DNA from: Siphlonurus alternatus
Lineage: Eukaryota > Arthropoda > Insecta > Ephemeroptera > Siphlonuridae
Assembly (NCBI GenBank): GCA_949825025.1
Contig: OX463780.1
Location: 44,124,979-44,188,978 of the forward strand
Direction of reading: 5' to 3'
Length of the DNA stretch: 64,000 nt
The notes beneath the pieces were generated by a model. That model worked only from the letters and a program-made list of their open reading frames with translations. It was not told the DNA's origin and made no database searches. Position 1 is the first letter of the stretch. Every line of letters starts with the position of its first letter. A program made the translations under genes and the position numbers. Positions 13,822-24,092 of the stretch are shown in pieces.

Positions 13822-14194
13822 TTAAGGTAAAGATAATATGTATCAGCTGGCCCAATGCTAAAAAAATCCCATTCATAAAAGTTATGAAAAAAAATTAAAA
13901 TGTTCTCCTCAACATCCCCTATCAGTAGGTAAAAAATCAGGTATACAAAAACGAGCTAGTTTTCGAGTTATTAATTTTTGAAGTTGACTAATTTAACATG
14001 GAAGTTCCATTTTTCCATGTTAAATTAGAGAACTTTAAAAATTAATTACTCGAAAACTAGCTCGTTTTTGTATACCTGATTTTTTACCTACTGATAGCGG
14101 ATGTAGAGGAGAACATTTTAAATTTTTTTCATAATTTTTATGAATGGGATTTGTTTAGCATTGGTCCAGCTGATACATATTATCTCTACCTTAA
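13822..14194. mobile_element. 373-bp palindromic element bounded by TTAA, family D
   Basis: Runs from TTAAGGTAAAGATAATATG to the inverse complement TTATCTCTACCTTAA. The arms are complementary across nearly the whole length, meeting near 14010. The TTAA at each border fits the fixed target site of piggyBac-type elements, though it could be part of the terminal repeat. No transposase. Confidence 0.8.
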
Positions 14195-14389
14195 TACTTT
14201 GTAAGTGCAAAAATATTTAAAAGTTTCTATCAATCCCGCTTGCAGACTTCAATAATTCTTTGTATTGTACGCGCATGACATCTAGTGCACAAAAATGTAA
14301 CTAGTACAAAGAAATTCTCAAACGTGCTCGATATTTCAAACGCAGCTTTCAAAATATAAACAAAGGACCAAAGATAAATTAATTAATTA

Positions 14390-14912
14390 AAAAACGTCAA
14401 ATTAACATTCAGAGTGACTTTCTACTGATGTTTGCTAAATTTTACCGTCAACAATTTCATTCACAAAACACTACATTTTATGGTTTAAAGAGCATAAAAA
14501 AGTTACTTAAAATTAAAGTTCCGAGACAAAATCATATATGATTTTATATATTATATATATATAATATATATATTATATATTATATATATATATATTATAT
14601 ATATAATATATATATATATATTACATATTATTGAAAAAGCTTCTTTGCGTTTTTCAATTAACGTCAAACTTTCAGAGCTTTCAGAGTGACTTCCTACTGA
14701 CAATTGCTAAATTTTACCGCCAACAATTTTAAGGGCCTACTGAGCAAAACATGGGAGTACGAGCTCATATCACAGTATATTGTCTGTGCTCATATCAAGG
14801 GCCTACTTGAACCTGTGGGGGCCTAATTTTAACGTTATTTGGGTCTCCCAGCCAAGAGGGCCTACTGAGCGATCGCTCACCAACTCTATATAATGGCTAG
14901 TCCGAGCCTGGA
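14390..14912. repeat. Direct repeats around an AT satellite plus TE half-end
   Basis: About 65 bp at 14392-14458 (AACGTCAAATTAACATTCAG onward, GCTAAATTTTACCGTCAACA) recur directly at 14657-14727. Between them sits a TA/AT palindromic microsatellite (about 14540-14622). A GC-richer tail with three GGGCCTACT-type phrases ends in the CTAGTCCGAGCCTGG transposon end. Confidence 0.55.
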
Positions 14913-15724
14913 GAAAAAAAAAAAAGTTTCCACGCACGGAACTTATTGTGCCATTTATATATATGTCACAATTAATTTTCCTCTGTCAATTTTTAATTAG
15001 ATCCCTTGCTTAATATTTAAATTGATGAGGCAGTATTATATAAATATTTAAATTTCCACTTCCCTTATATTGATTAAAGAAAAAAAAATAGTTCAAAATT
15101 AAAAATACAGGGGAAAGTTCGAGATTATCATCAATAACTTGTTTTAGTAAGCATGAAGGAGGTGCTGCCTCTGGTGGAATTCAGAACACTCCAAAGAAGA
15201 ATCTGGTTCTTGCTTTAAAATTAATATTGGACTCGCACAGTTCTAAATTAATTCTGGCGTTTTGATATGTCCCAAATTAACCAAATAATACCAAAACATC
15301 GAAATAAAAAATGTGCCAATTTTCACTATAATATAATAAGTGTAACAATTAATTATGTAAATGTGCATAAATTTATGAAGCTATTAGTATTTAAATTATT
15401 TCTGTAAAATTGTAGATCAGTAAAATAATTATTTAGAGCGACTCAGGAAGGATTCGAGTTATAATTAATATTTATTTTCTAACTTAAATAAAAAAATAAA
15501 TACTCTGTCCCAATATATTAATATTCATCATTTATAATAATTAAATTTTGAGGAAAGTCAGAAATTATCAGAACAGCTTTTGCAAATATGTATTAATATT
15601 TGCTCGAAAATATTTATTATTATTAATCAATGCACGCATGTTATAATTTACTCTCCATTATATCTCTACAGTATTATTCTATTAAAACTTACTATTATAT
15701 TTTCAGCATAAATTTAACAATTAA

Positions 15725-16045
15725 TGGAGTACCGACCTCAAAAATTTTTTATTGCAGAAATTGATAGAAGGTGCAAAAATATATTACTCTGAATTTTTTC
15801 ATATTTTTCTGAGACCGGGAAGTATTTTTAAAAAATTATTGAAAGTCCATTTTGATGACGTCACGAGGCGCCTCTCCTTAAGAAAAGGATAGCACATTAA
15901 CGCCCGTGACGTCATAAAACGGACTTTCAATAATTTTTAAAAAATACTTTCCGGTCTCAGAAAAATCTGAAAAAAATTCAGATTAGCATATTTTTGCACC
16001 CTCTATCCATTTCTGCATTAAAAAAATTTTGAGGTCGGTACTCCA
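15725..16045. mobile_element. 321-bp hairpin MITE, family C copy 1, with paired TGACGTCA
   Basis: Starts TGGAGTACCGACCTC and ends with its exact inverse complement. The arms stay complementary almost to the centre, where short unpaired sequence remains. TGACGTCA occurs once in each arm (15856-15863 and 15907-15914). A second copy of the same length lies at 21937-22257. Confidence 0.85.
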
Positions 16046-17071
16046 CTGTTTATAATTTATCATAATCTAATTCCGAAATTCAGACTAAACTAGTTTGTAT
16101 GATTGGAATGCATTTGTATAAAACACAGCATGTTGAAGACACAAGTTAAAAGTGTTTCATCAGCGTATTTAACAATATATTTTATACAACACGAAAGCAC
16201 GCGTGCATTATTTTCATTACAATGCATTTATTTCATCATGCTTATATTATAGAAACTTCCTTATAATGTTTATAATGTTTGGCAAGCTTTTTTTGTGTAA
16301 ATAATAGCACATGAATATTTATATATAAATAAATAATATAAATATAATATATATAATATAATTATGTCTTTATGTCTTAATAAATATGTGGAGTATTTTT
16401 TATGTAGAATTCTCTCTAAAACGATCAAAACTTCCTAATATTATCTAATACATATCTAACATTAAATTAACACCTAATGACAAGGAAATAGAGAGACATT
16501 TAAAAATACATTATATGCTAAGGACTGAAGAATTTATTTACAATTTTAAAATTACTTTTACTATTTTATATTTAAGGCATTTATATTAAATGAATTAAAT
16601 TTATATTAATTTTGCATAAAAATGTTGAAACACAAGAAGGAAAAAGAAATGATTAAGCGGGAAATTAATCATTTTAATTAAAAAAGTTAAATTTTTTAAT
16701 ATTTATCCTTGACGAAATGTAATTTTCACTTTTGATACTTTTGATACTTAGACGCTGTTATTTCTGAGAGACTTTAATGAGCGTATTGCTTACGAATATA
16801 ATTTTGATAACAACAAAGAAATTCTATCATGAACTTAACACACAGCTATTATAATTAAACAAAATAAATTTTACTTTTTATTTGGTTGGTTGCAACATTT
16901 TATTCAAATATAACACTAAAGTAAACCAATTTTGGTACAAACTATTACAATATAAACAATTATTACATGCTTGTAAAATTAGAATTTATAATTAATTAAA
17001 TGTCTTGAAAATTTTATTGAAATAAGCACAACCATCAACATAAATTTAAGAGATAAGAATTTAAAAAAAAT

Positions 17072-19579
17072 TTACTCCAAATCATCTGGAAACTCAGTTA
17101 CTGGCTCTTCAGTTGTAATTTCTTCAGTCGTGGTTGTTGAGGTGATCTCCTCGTGGTGAGCTTGGACAACCGGACAGAAGAGTTTCTTGTCCCCGAGCTC
17201 CTCATTGTCGAGGACGTTGACCCCGAGGCACTGCTCCGGCCTGGGATGGGCCGCCGTGGTGCTCGGCTCCTCCTCCTCCTCTTCTTGCTCTTCGTCCGTC
17301 CTCAGTTTGATGCGACATATCCAGCTGGTCGCTCGAGTCATCGCGTCCTCAGCACTGCTCTGAAGATCATGTCCCATGGCAGAGAGCAGACTTTGCAGGG
17401 CAGGGTGACATGGTTGAGGGAACTGCAGTAACGCACCGTGACCTTGCTGGATGTACTGTCCAGTTGGAGGTAGATGCATTACAGGACGATCAAGATCCAC
17501 ACTGACACCTCCATGACGCCATAAAGCTAAGGTTCTAGCAGCTAATTCTAATAGACTTCCACTAGCACCAAATTTAGTCATACCATCTAATGGTGAACTC
17601 TCAAAATAATCATCAGGATCAGGATGATACATTGTATTAAGATTAGGATAATTGTTACGTAATAAGTAAATTAGACGAACAGTTTTGGCAGGATGTGCGC
17701 GGAGAAGGATTAGATTACAAGGTCTTTGCGAATGTTCTCGGGCAAGAGCTTCTAGTGCGCATGCTCGTGGTGCAGTCAGGTTGCTGGTAGCCATGTGAAG
17801 GTGCTCGGGCTCAGGAGTGTTCTCGATGATCATGGGGATGACCATGCGAAGGAATACAGCGAAGAGTAACCCTAGTGCCGCGCCAAGAAGTAACCACAGG
17901 ACTGCGCGCGCAAGCTGCATGGGCCAGCTGGCGAAGATGCGAGCGGTGCCCAGGATTTCGGCTCGCTGGATCTCGTACACTACGGCTGGGGGTACAGAGG
18001 GGGTGTTCCCACCCTCGGTGTTCTGAGTATCAGCAGCTTCCACCTCTGCAGCCTTTTCCTGCAAAACATTACCAGAAAAACAAATTAAAATAAATTTATT
18101 ACACATTGAAATATCTAAAAGCAAAGTTTCGGAAAAAAAAAAAATGCTTATTTTTATTTTTTCGTTCTGGGAAAAACGATAGCATGATATTTTGCAGTTT
18201 CAAATACCTCACAAAATATACAAAGAAATTTATAAAAGCTTGAAATGTATGTATGTGTATACTAATTAAATTATACAGGAAAGAAAATTATACTTATTTA
18301 TATTCTGTAGTTCTTATACTGTATATATGTGCAATGCAGTATAAATAATAAATATAGTTGTCAAACAAAAAATTTTAAACATATTTTTCCATGTTGTATT
18401 ATGTTCTATTTGTATATTTATAAAGGACATATTTTTCCATAGCATGGAGACATATGTAGATGTATGCTGCAAAAACAATAACACAGAAATTTGCTTTGCT
18501 GTAGAATGACAAGACAAAACTGACTTGGTTTCATCTCTCTCAGCATAAAAATGAAGAGTAAAAATAATGCAGTTAGTGCAGTTTCTTATTTTTTTCTATA
18601 AAGTTATAATTTAAAATGGGTTTATTTATTCATTTTTAAATAGTTCAGTGACACATTTTTTATTAATAAGAAATTATGAGTGCTTAAATAATGTATATTT
18701 ATATATTTTTATACGTTTTTTATGCCGAGAACCATATACACTATTGTATACATTATTAGATATACACTTATTTATAGAGTTATTTTTTTATTTATTTTAA
18801 TTGAGAGCCCGCGGATCAAACGGGAATATAAGCTACTGCAGCTAGGTAAATGTCAGTTTCTTATCTCGTTTCAATGAGTGACATTTGGTCTTGAATTTCT
18901 TCTGATTCACTGGCTCTCAGTTATTTAATATTAATATTTAATAAAATCAATTAAAAGCATTGCATAATATTTTAAATATTCATATTTTTTTATTCTTGAA
19001 TTAAAATTATTTCAAATTATTCTAAATTTCATTTAAGGAGATAGCGATTAACAAAGTTTAGTAAAAGAAGCAAAACTTTTTATAATTTTATTATAGCAGT
19101 TATACTATATTCCAAGGTGTATAGAGGTATAAACCTTGCTATATTCATGACATGGTTTAATAGTGCATGCAGAGTATATTATATTCAATAAATTATATAT
19201 ACCTGTCTCAATTTGCCAATTTGCTCTTACGTTATATTAATACTGCATTCTCTTTGGTAAATTAATGCAGTTTTTCTTTATTGTCAATTCAATTTTCGAA
19301 TGATGATTTAATCAAACTTATAACATGAAATATTTTAAGCTATAATATACAGTTATGTTATAATGAACTATTATATTCATACTTCCGTATATGAAAACCT
19401 TCAGTGACGAAGTCTTTCAATAAATTCAACAATATTTTCTAGCATTGAACTTTGCGTGTCACGAATTTTGTAACTTATTTTTTTTTTATATATTTTTTTA
19501 ATAATATGACAAAAATTTTAGTAACCAATTGACTTACTGATTCTGGTTTGACAGTGTTGTTAGTCGAGGGCCAGCCCAT
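17072..19579 (-). CDS. A4GALT-like type II membrane glycosyltransferase homologue (2 exons)
   Basis: Two exons, 19538-19579 (14 codons, MGWPSTNNTVKPES) and 17072-18058, join in phase 0 across a 1.5 kb intron (donor GTAAGT, acceptor TTTTGCAG) to give 342 residues. A cytoplasmic N-terminus is followed by one transmembrane helix (about 67-92) and a lumenal domain, the Golgi type II topology. GGVSVDLDRPV (about 197-207) aligns with the DXD sugar-nucleotide-binding region of the alpha-1,4-galactosyltransferase/Gb3 synthase family (GGIYLDTD type). The preceding ESSPLDG and RTLALW segments and the following QYIQQGHGALLQF segment align in the same order. An NLT N-glycosylation site lies just after the membrane. 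The GHQGP-type motif of active A4GALT is not recognisable. An acidic run and a Thr/Glu-rich tail end the protein. It may be a divergent or inactive member; substrate unknown. The 22 in-frame residues upstream of 18058 are intronic. Confidence 0.75.
18059..19537 (-). other. Intron of the A4GALT-like gene
   Basis: AT-rich intron with a clear donor at 19537 and acceptor at 18059. At 18800-18920 it contains a short patch bounded by GAGAGCC and GGCTCTC inverted ends, possibly a small hairpin element. Nothing coding is seen. Confidence 0.6.
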
Positions 19580-19732
19580 TTTGATGCACTTGCCAGGCAA
19601 TGTAGTTGACAATTGACGTGTTCAACTTTGTCGTGTTAGCTTTATAATGTTGCTATCTTAGCAGATTGTTTATTTGCTCGGTGCGGCACGTCTTGCCTTG
19701 GCTAATTAAAACAAAACAATGAAAAAATTTAT

Positions 19733-19738
19733 CACGTG
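19733..19738. promoter_or_regulatory. CACGTG E-box upstream of the A4GALT-like gene
   Basis: The sequence ATCACGTGAC contains a core CACGTG palindrome about 155 bp upstream of the start codon of the A4GALT-like gene. It fits bHLH-zip (USF/MITF/TFEB) sites. Function is inferred from position only. Confidence 0.3.
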
Positions 19739-20702
19739 ACCAGGGAGAAGGAGGGGAGGGGGTCTGGGAATGCGCTTAGCTCGGATAAATGATTGACACA
19801 TAATGTAGCGTCAGAAATAAAGAATAGTTTTATTGCTTCATTTCAATAATATACAGAGAAGTCCATCAAAATTTCAATTCCTTGTAATGAAAATTATTAA
19901 TGAATTAAATTTGCTTTGTATTTCAATAAAAAAAAAGTGGAAAAAAAAACAGAACATTAAATTTTATAAAAAATAATATAATGTTTTAAGTAAAAATATT
20001 TTTTATTGTAAATTTTGTTTCAATATGTTCATAAACAAAGTAATTACTCAAAAACTCCTAACAATTTCTTTTTATGAGTTGAACATGTTAGATATTAATT
20101 AAAATAATTTTCATTAAAAGGAATGAAGTTAAAATGAAGTTTCATATATTTTTTTTCAATAATACAGATTAAAGTAACGATATAATAGGAAATAAACCTA
20201 GAGGATAAACTTGAAAAATGGGATAACATTATAAAATATCTTAGGTAAAAACAATTTACAGGAATTCTTATATGTATAATCAGTAAAATAATTACATAAA
20301 GCCGATATAACTGATGAATAAGAACAATATTTATAATTAATAAATTGATAATAATATATAACATTTGAAAAGGTATATATTTTTAATGTGTAACATATTT
20401 CTAGAGTTAATACACAACAAATATCAAATGTGTGCACTCAAACAATTTAAAATGCCAGCCATGCATACAATTTTGCCTTGATACAATGAAATTTGAGAGG
20501 TTAATTATTGCTATACATGACCAAAATATGTCAATTACCCCAAAATACAAACCAATCAATCAGCTCTTCTGCATGTATTGTTTATAGCCCGCTAATTTTT
20601 TTATGTTAAGCACATTGCCTAACCTAGAAAAGCGAGATTATTTGTCCAGTAGGCAAACATTTTTAAATTGTTAGAATGAATCTATAATATGCAAAGGACA
20701 AT

Positions 20703-20850
20703 GTATACTCCTCGCCTCGGAAAACTTCCCTTGCAGCCTTGTTAATCACCGTGCCTCGTAAGAATAACACAGAGTATGCCATGGTGATAATCTGATTATA
20801 TCTGATTAACAAAGTTGCAGGAGGGAACTTTTCAGAGGCGAACAGTGTAC
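20703..20850. mobile_element. Short hairpin MITE, family A copy 2
   Basis: Ends GTATACT and AGTGTAC. Arms contain CTCGCCTCGGAAAACTTCCC and its imperfect complement, with the GCAGCCTTGTTAATCACC segment shared with the other two copies. Confidence 0.8.
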
Positions 20851-20872
20851 ATGAAATTTTTTAGTGCTGAAT

Positions 20873-21116
20873 ATAGAGGGTACCAAATTATGTTACTCTG
20901 AGTCTTTTTTTTTTTTTTTAGTCCGAGAACTATTTAAGGTCGTCCACGCCCCCTGCCGAGGCATTTAGACCACCATATATTTATACTTTTTATTCAAGAA
21001 CCAAACGTCTCCAGGGGGCGTGGTCACACTTTCAATATTTTTTAAAAAATTGTTCCCGGACTTAAAAAATGGTGAACAAATTCCAAGGAGCATACGTAAT
21101 TTTGTACCCTCTTTTG
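20873..21116. mobile_element. Diverged hairpin element just 3' of the small CBM14 gene
   Basis: Ends are AGAGGGTACCAAATTATGTT on the left and its imperfect inverse complement on the right (AATTTTGTACCCTCTTT). The internal arms carry GGTCGTCCACGCCCCCTG opposite CAGGGGGCGTGGTC. Poly-T/ATTTTTTAAAAA segments resemble family C, so it is probably a distant relative. The CDS stop at 21148 is only about 30 bp away, so the gene's 3' end may run into this hairpin. Confidence 0.65.
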
Positions 21117-21147
21117 ATTTATATAATAAAAATATTTTATTTATTCA

Positions 21148-22609
21148 TCATGGCAAGCACGTCGTTGCTTGATTCATATTAAAAAGGGTGTTACAAACAT
21201 TTTCTTTGGTATCAAAAACAGTTCCATTCGGACATTCATAGTCAGTTCTATCATAACCTCCCCATGTATTATTGGCACAACGGTAGAATAAAGAGCTATT
21301 ATAAGGGTTTATAAAGTAGCCCTCTTCTTGACACGAGTTGAACAAATTCTCATGAAAAGATCCACAAGGTCCTAGTACGGACGAGGGATGATTGCAAACT
21401 TGTATAGTAGAGTCAAATACCGTTCCATTTGGACAATCTTTTTCATATGCAAATCCCTTAAAAAAGAAGAAAACACATTGATAGAATTTTGAGCAGTTTG
21501 TTGGATGCGGGAAATGTCCTTCTCCTGGACAATCGAAATCAGCTAGCACAGGGGGGATGTACGCTTGTCGTTGACCTAATGTGTCACCACCTGGAATCAA
21601 AATATTTTAATTATTCAATATGTATTGTTTTGATAATAGTCATTTATCGTAATAATAATATATTATAGTTTTTGTCGTTTATTTTTAATTCTTCCCTCGT
21701 GTCTAACCTTTCTTTTCCATTCAATAAAAGTAGAACCTATATATTATAAATACTATAAAGAAGGAAGGGGGAAGGTGGATTTCCTTCGTGATAAGAAAAT
21801 AATAAAAAAAAAAAGCATACTTATGGGGCGGGGGGGAGGGGGTCCCTTGCTAGAAATAATCAGTGCTAAGACCAAACATTTTGAGTGAATATTAATTTTA
21901 ACACACACAAAAAAACAACAGATGCAATTGATATAATGGAGTATCGACTTCAAATTTTTTTTTATTGCAGAAATGGATAGAGGGTGAAAAGTTATGCTAC
22001 CCTGATTTTTTTTCAGATTTTTTAGAGCCCGGGAAGTATTTTTAAAAAATTATTGAAAGAATTTTTTGTGACGTCACGCGGCGGCAAGTCCTATCTTTTA
22101 CTTAAAGAGCGGCGTCTCGTGACGTCACAAAAAGAACTTTCAATATTTTTTTAAAAATAGTTCCCGGGCTTTAAAAAATCTGAAGCAAATCAGGGTATCA
22201 TAACTTTGCACCCTCTATCCATTTCTGCAATAAAAAAAAATTAAGGTTGATACTCCATTCATAAGAGAAATTTAAATAAAGTGTGATGTCATTAAAATAA
22301 TAGAAGTGCGACATGGAAAAGTTAATTAAGGAATTAAATTAATTAAGAGCTATAGATATCGTGTATGGTCTTCATATATATTATGTGATTTATAAGTAGA
22401 TGCTATTTGAAATATATTATTTAACATGATCTATGTTAATTTGCATAAAAATATCATCAAACACTCTCAGCAATTACTTCTCTCACCTTCACATTGCTCG
22501 ACTACTTCTGTGGCCTTCACAGGGTTGCTGGCAAGAACTACCAAGATGTATCCGACCAATAAGAACCATCCTGGTCTTCTTAGGCAGCTCCAGGTCCTCA
22601 TGGTATCGT
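21148..22609 (-). CDS. Secreted peritrophin-type protein with two CBM14 chitin-binding domains (2 coding exons)
   Basis: Coding exons are 22487-22601 (ATG at 22601; exon begins at 22609 after an acceptor CAG) and 21148-21590, joined in phase 1 to give 185 residues. The N-terminus is a signal peptide (hydrophobic core WFLLVGYILVVLA). Two CBM14/peritrophin A domains follow, about residues 56-114 and 124-184. Each has six cysteines and the aromatic signatures CSKFYQC or SLFYRC, and PNGTVFD before the fifth cysteine. The protein should be extracellular and bind chitin in cuticle or peritrophic matrix. The stop is a double TGATGA directly followed by overlapping AATAAATAAA, so the poly(A) signal nearly abuts the coding end. 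The first exon is a clear paralogue of the first exon at 35574-35692, and the splice acceptor 8 bp before ATG implies an unseen noncoding exon upstream. The intron carries a 321-bp hairpin element. Confidence 0.9.
21937..22257. mobile_element. 321-bp hairpin MITE, family C copy 2
   Basis: Same terminal sequence (TGGAGTATCGACTTC versus the first copy's TGGAGTACCGACCTC), same length and same paired TGACGTCA octamers (22069-22076 and 22120-22127) as the copy at 15725. It lies in the intron of the small CBM14 gene, so it is transcribed with that gene. Confidence 0.85.
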
Positions 22610-22664
22610 CTGAAATAAATTTTGTCTCAAATTAGTATGACAGTATATGGATTGAAGTACAAAA

Positions 22665-22763
22665 TATGTCGCGTCTAGGGTAGAGCGTCCTGAGTTGGGT
22701 GGCCAACAACGGGTGGTCCAGCTCAACTCAGGACGCTCTATGACCCTAGACATGCGACAATAT
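22665..22763. mobile_element. 99-bp hairpin element upstream of the small CBM14 gene
   Basis: GTCGCGTCTAGGGTAGAGCG...GAGTTG pairs with CAACTCAGGACGCTCTATGA...GCGAC around a GGTGGCCAACAACGGGTGG loop. It lies 60-150 bp upstream of the first coding exon, in the implied 5' UTR intron. Confidence 0.75.
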
Positions 22764-22786
22764 ATACGTAGAAAATCTTGGAGACG

Positions 22787-22925
22787 ATTCGTAAAAGAGT
22801 TATCCAGAAAGTTAACCAGCTTTCTCACTAACCGCGGTTAGCGCCAGCCTTATTCAATGATACTAATAATATAAACGCGGTTATTATAGTGAGAAACCTG
22901 AATAACTCTCTGCGTGAATTTCGCC
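22787..22925. mobile_element. Diverged hairpin related to family H
   Basis: The left half (CAGCTTTCTCACTAACCGCG) and right half (CGCGGTTATTATAGTGAGAA) pair imperfectly. The right end GTGAATTTCGCCCA resembles the family H end. It abuts the composite palindrome and lies just upstream of the small CBM14 gene's first coding exon. Confidence 0.5.
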
Positions 22926-23042
22926 CAATATATCCACAAACTTAACTTATAGAAAAAAGTTCAATTTCAACTTTATAACAAAATAAGCCTTTATGCTTTA
23001 AATCATAAGCATTAGCCATGACACGTATGCTATAGTTATGAT

Positions 23043-23210
23043 TGGGGGACATTCACAAAGCACTTCAACCCCCACTTTAGCCCCGATTTTTAACCCTGGT
23101 GCTAAACATGGTGCTAAACTATGAGCTTAACATGGTTAGCCCCTGATTTAGTACCATGTTTAGCACCAGGGTTAAAAATCAGGGCTAAAGTGCTTTGTGA
23201 ATGTCCCCCA
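23043..23210. mobile_element. 168-bp hairpin element nested in the composite palindrome
   Basis: Starts TGGGGGACATTCACAAAGCA and ends with its complement (TGCTTTGTGAATGTCCCCCA). The right arm of the surrounding palindrome runs straight through the corresponding site, so this is a later insertion into the left arm. Confidence 0.85.
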
Positions 23211-23253
23211 TTATTTTCTAAGTAGTTATTTTTCATGAGCAACAAAAAATATT

Positions 23254-23650
23254 TAAGGTAGAGATAACGCCGGTCAGCTGTTTGACGTAGGTCCCTTTGA
23301 TTAACATGTAAACCTTAGCAAATTCACAAAAATTCTGAAATTTTTTTGAGAGGCTGATATTAGTGCCTAAAAGCCATAGAAAAAGTTTCAAAATAATTTA
23401 ACGAGCTGATTTTTTTAAATTAATTTTTTAGTTTGTCTATGCAGGTGAAAGCACTTTAGTGTGTTGAAAATTAAAAAAATTAATTAAAATAAATTGGCTC
23501 GTTAAATTGTTTTGAAATTTTTTCTATGGCTTTAAGGCACTAATATCTGCCTCTAAAAAAAAAATCAGAATTTTTGTGAATTTGCTAAAGTTTACATGTT
23601 AATCAAAGGGACCTACGTTGAACAGCTGACTGGCGTTATCTCTACCTTAA
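23254..23650. mobile_element. 397-bp TTAA-bounded palindromic element, related to family D
   Basis: Ends share TTAAGGTAGAGATAA and a nearby CAGCTG with the family D element at 13822, but the interiors differ. It forms the core of the composite palindrome. Confidence 0.7.
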
Positions 23651-23849
23651 ATATTTTTGTTGCTCATGAAAAATAACTACTTAGAAAATAATCATTATAA
23701 CTATAGCATACGTGTCATGGCTAATGCTTATGATTTAAAGCATATAAAAGGCTTATTTTGTTATAAAGTTGAAATTGAACTTTTTTCTATAAGTTAAGTT
23801 TGGAGATATATTGGGCAAGATTTGAATTAAATTTGCATGTGAATAATAA

Positions 23850-24092
23850 TGGGTGCGATTTTACCAAGCAGTTAGCCAGGTTTCTAACCACGTTTAGCTT
23901 AACCACGTTTAACTATACCTGTTTTACGTGTTAAATCACCTTAGTTAAACGTGGTTAAGCGAAACGTGGTTAGAAACCTGGCTAACTGCTTCGTGAAACT
24001 ATACCTGTTTTACGTGTTAAATCACCTTAGTTAAACGTGGTTAAGCGAAACGTGGTTAGAAACCTGGCTAACTGCTTCGTGAATCGCGCCCA
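23850..24092. mobile_element. Hairpin element family H copy 1, with an 86-bp internal duplication
   Basis: Starts TGGGTGCGATT and ends AATCGCGCCCA. The arms carry AGCCAGGTTTCTAACCACG and its complement. The right arm is duplicated in tandem (23911-23996 and 23997-24082, apparently identical), so one left arm faces two right arms. Copy 2 is at 50737. Confidence 0.85.

Larger units (their letters stand above)
22917..23823. repeat. Composite palindrome of about 0.9 kb with nested hairpin
   Basis: Left arm (TTCGCCCAATATATCC... from 22917) and right arm (...GGAGATATATTGGGC to about 23823) are complementary. The inner part, 23254-23650, is itself bounded by TTAAGGTAGAGATAACG and its complement, like family D. 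The left arm is interrupted by a separate hairpin at 23043-23210 that is absent from the right arm. Confidence 0.8.

Noticed and set aside
14540..14622. AT palindromic tract considered as a replication origin or cruciform element.
   Set aside because: It is a simple TA/AT microsatellite; no further evidence supports a special role.
18059..18124. Upstream in-frame extension (22 residues) of the A4GALT-like second exon.
   Set aside because: A polypyrimidine-TTTTGCAG acceptor sits at its end and a short first exon with ATG joins in phase, so the extension is intron sequence.
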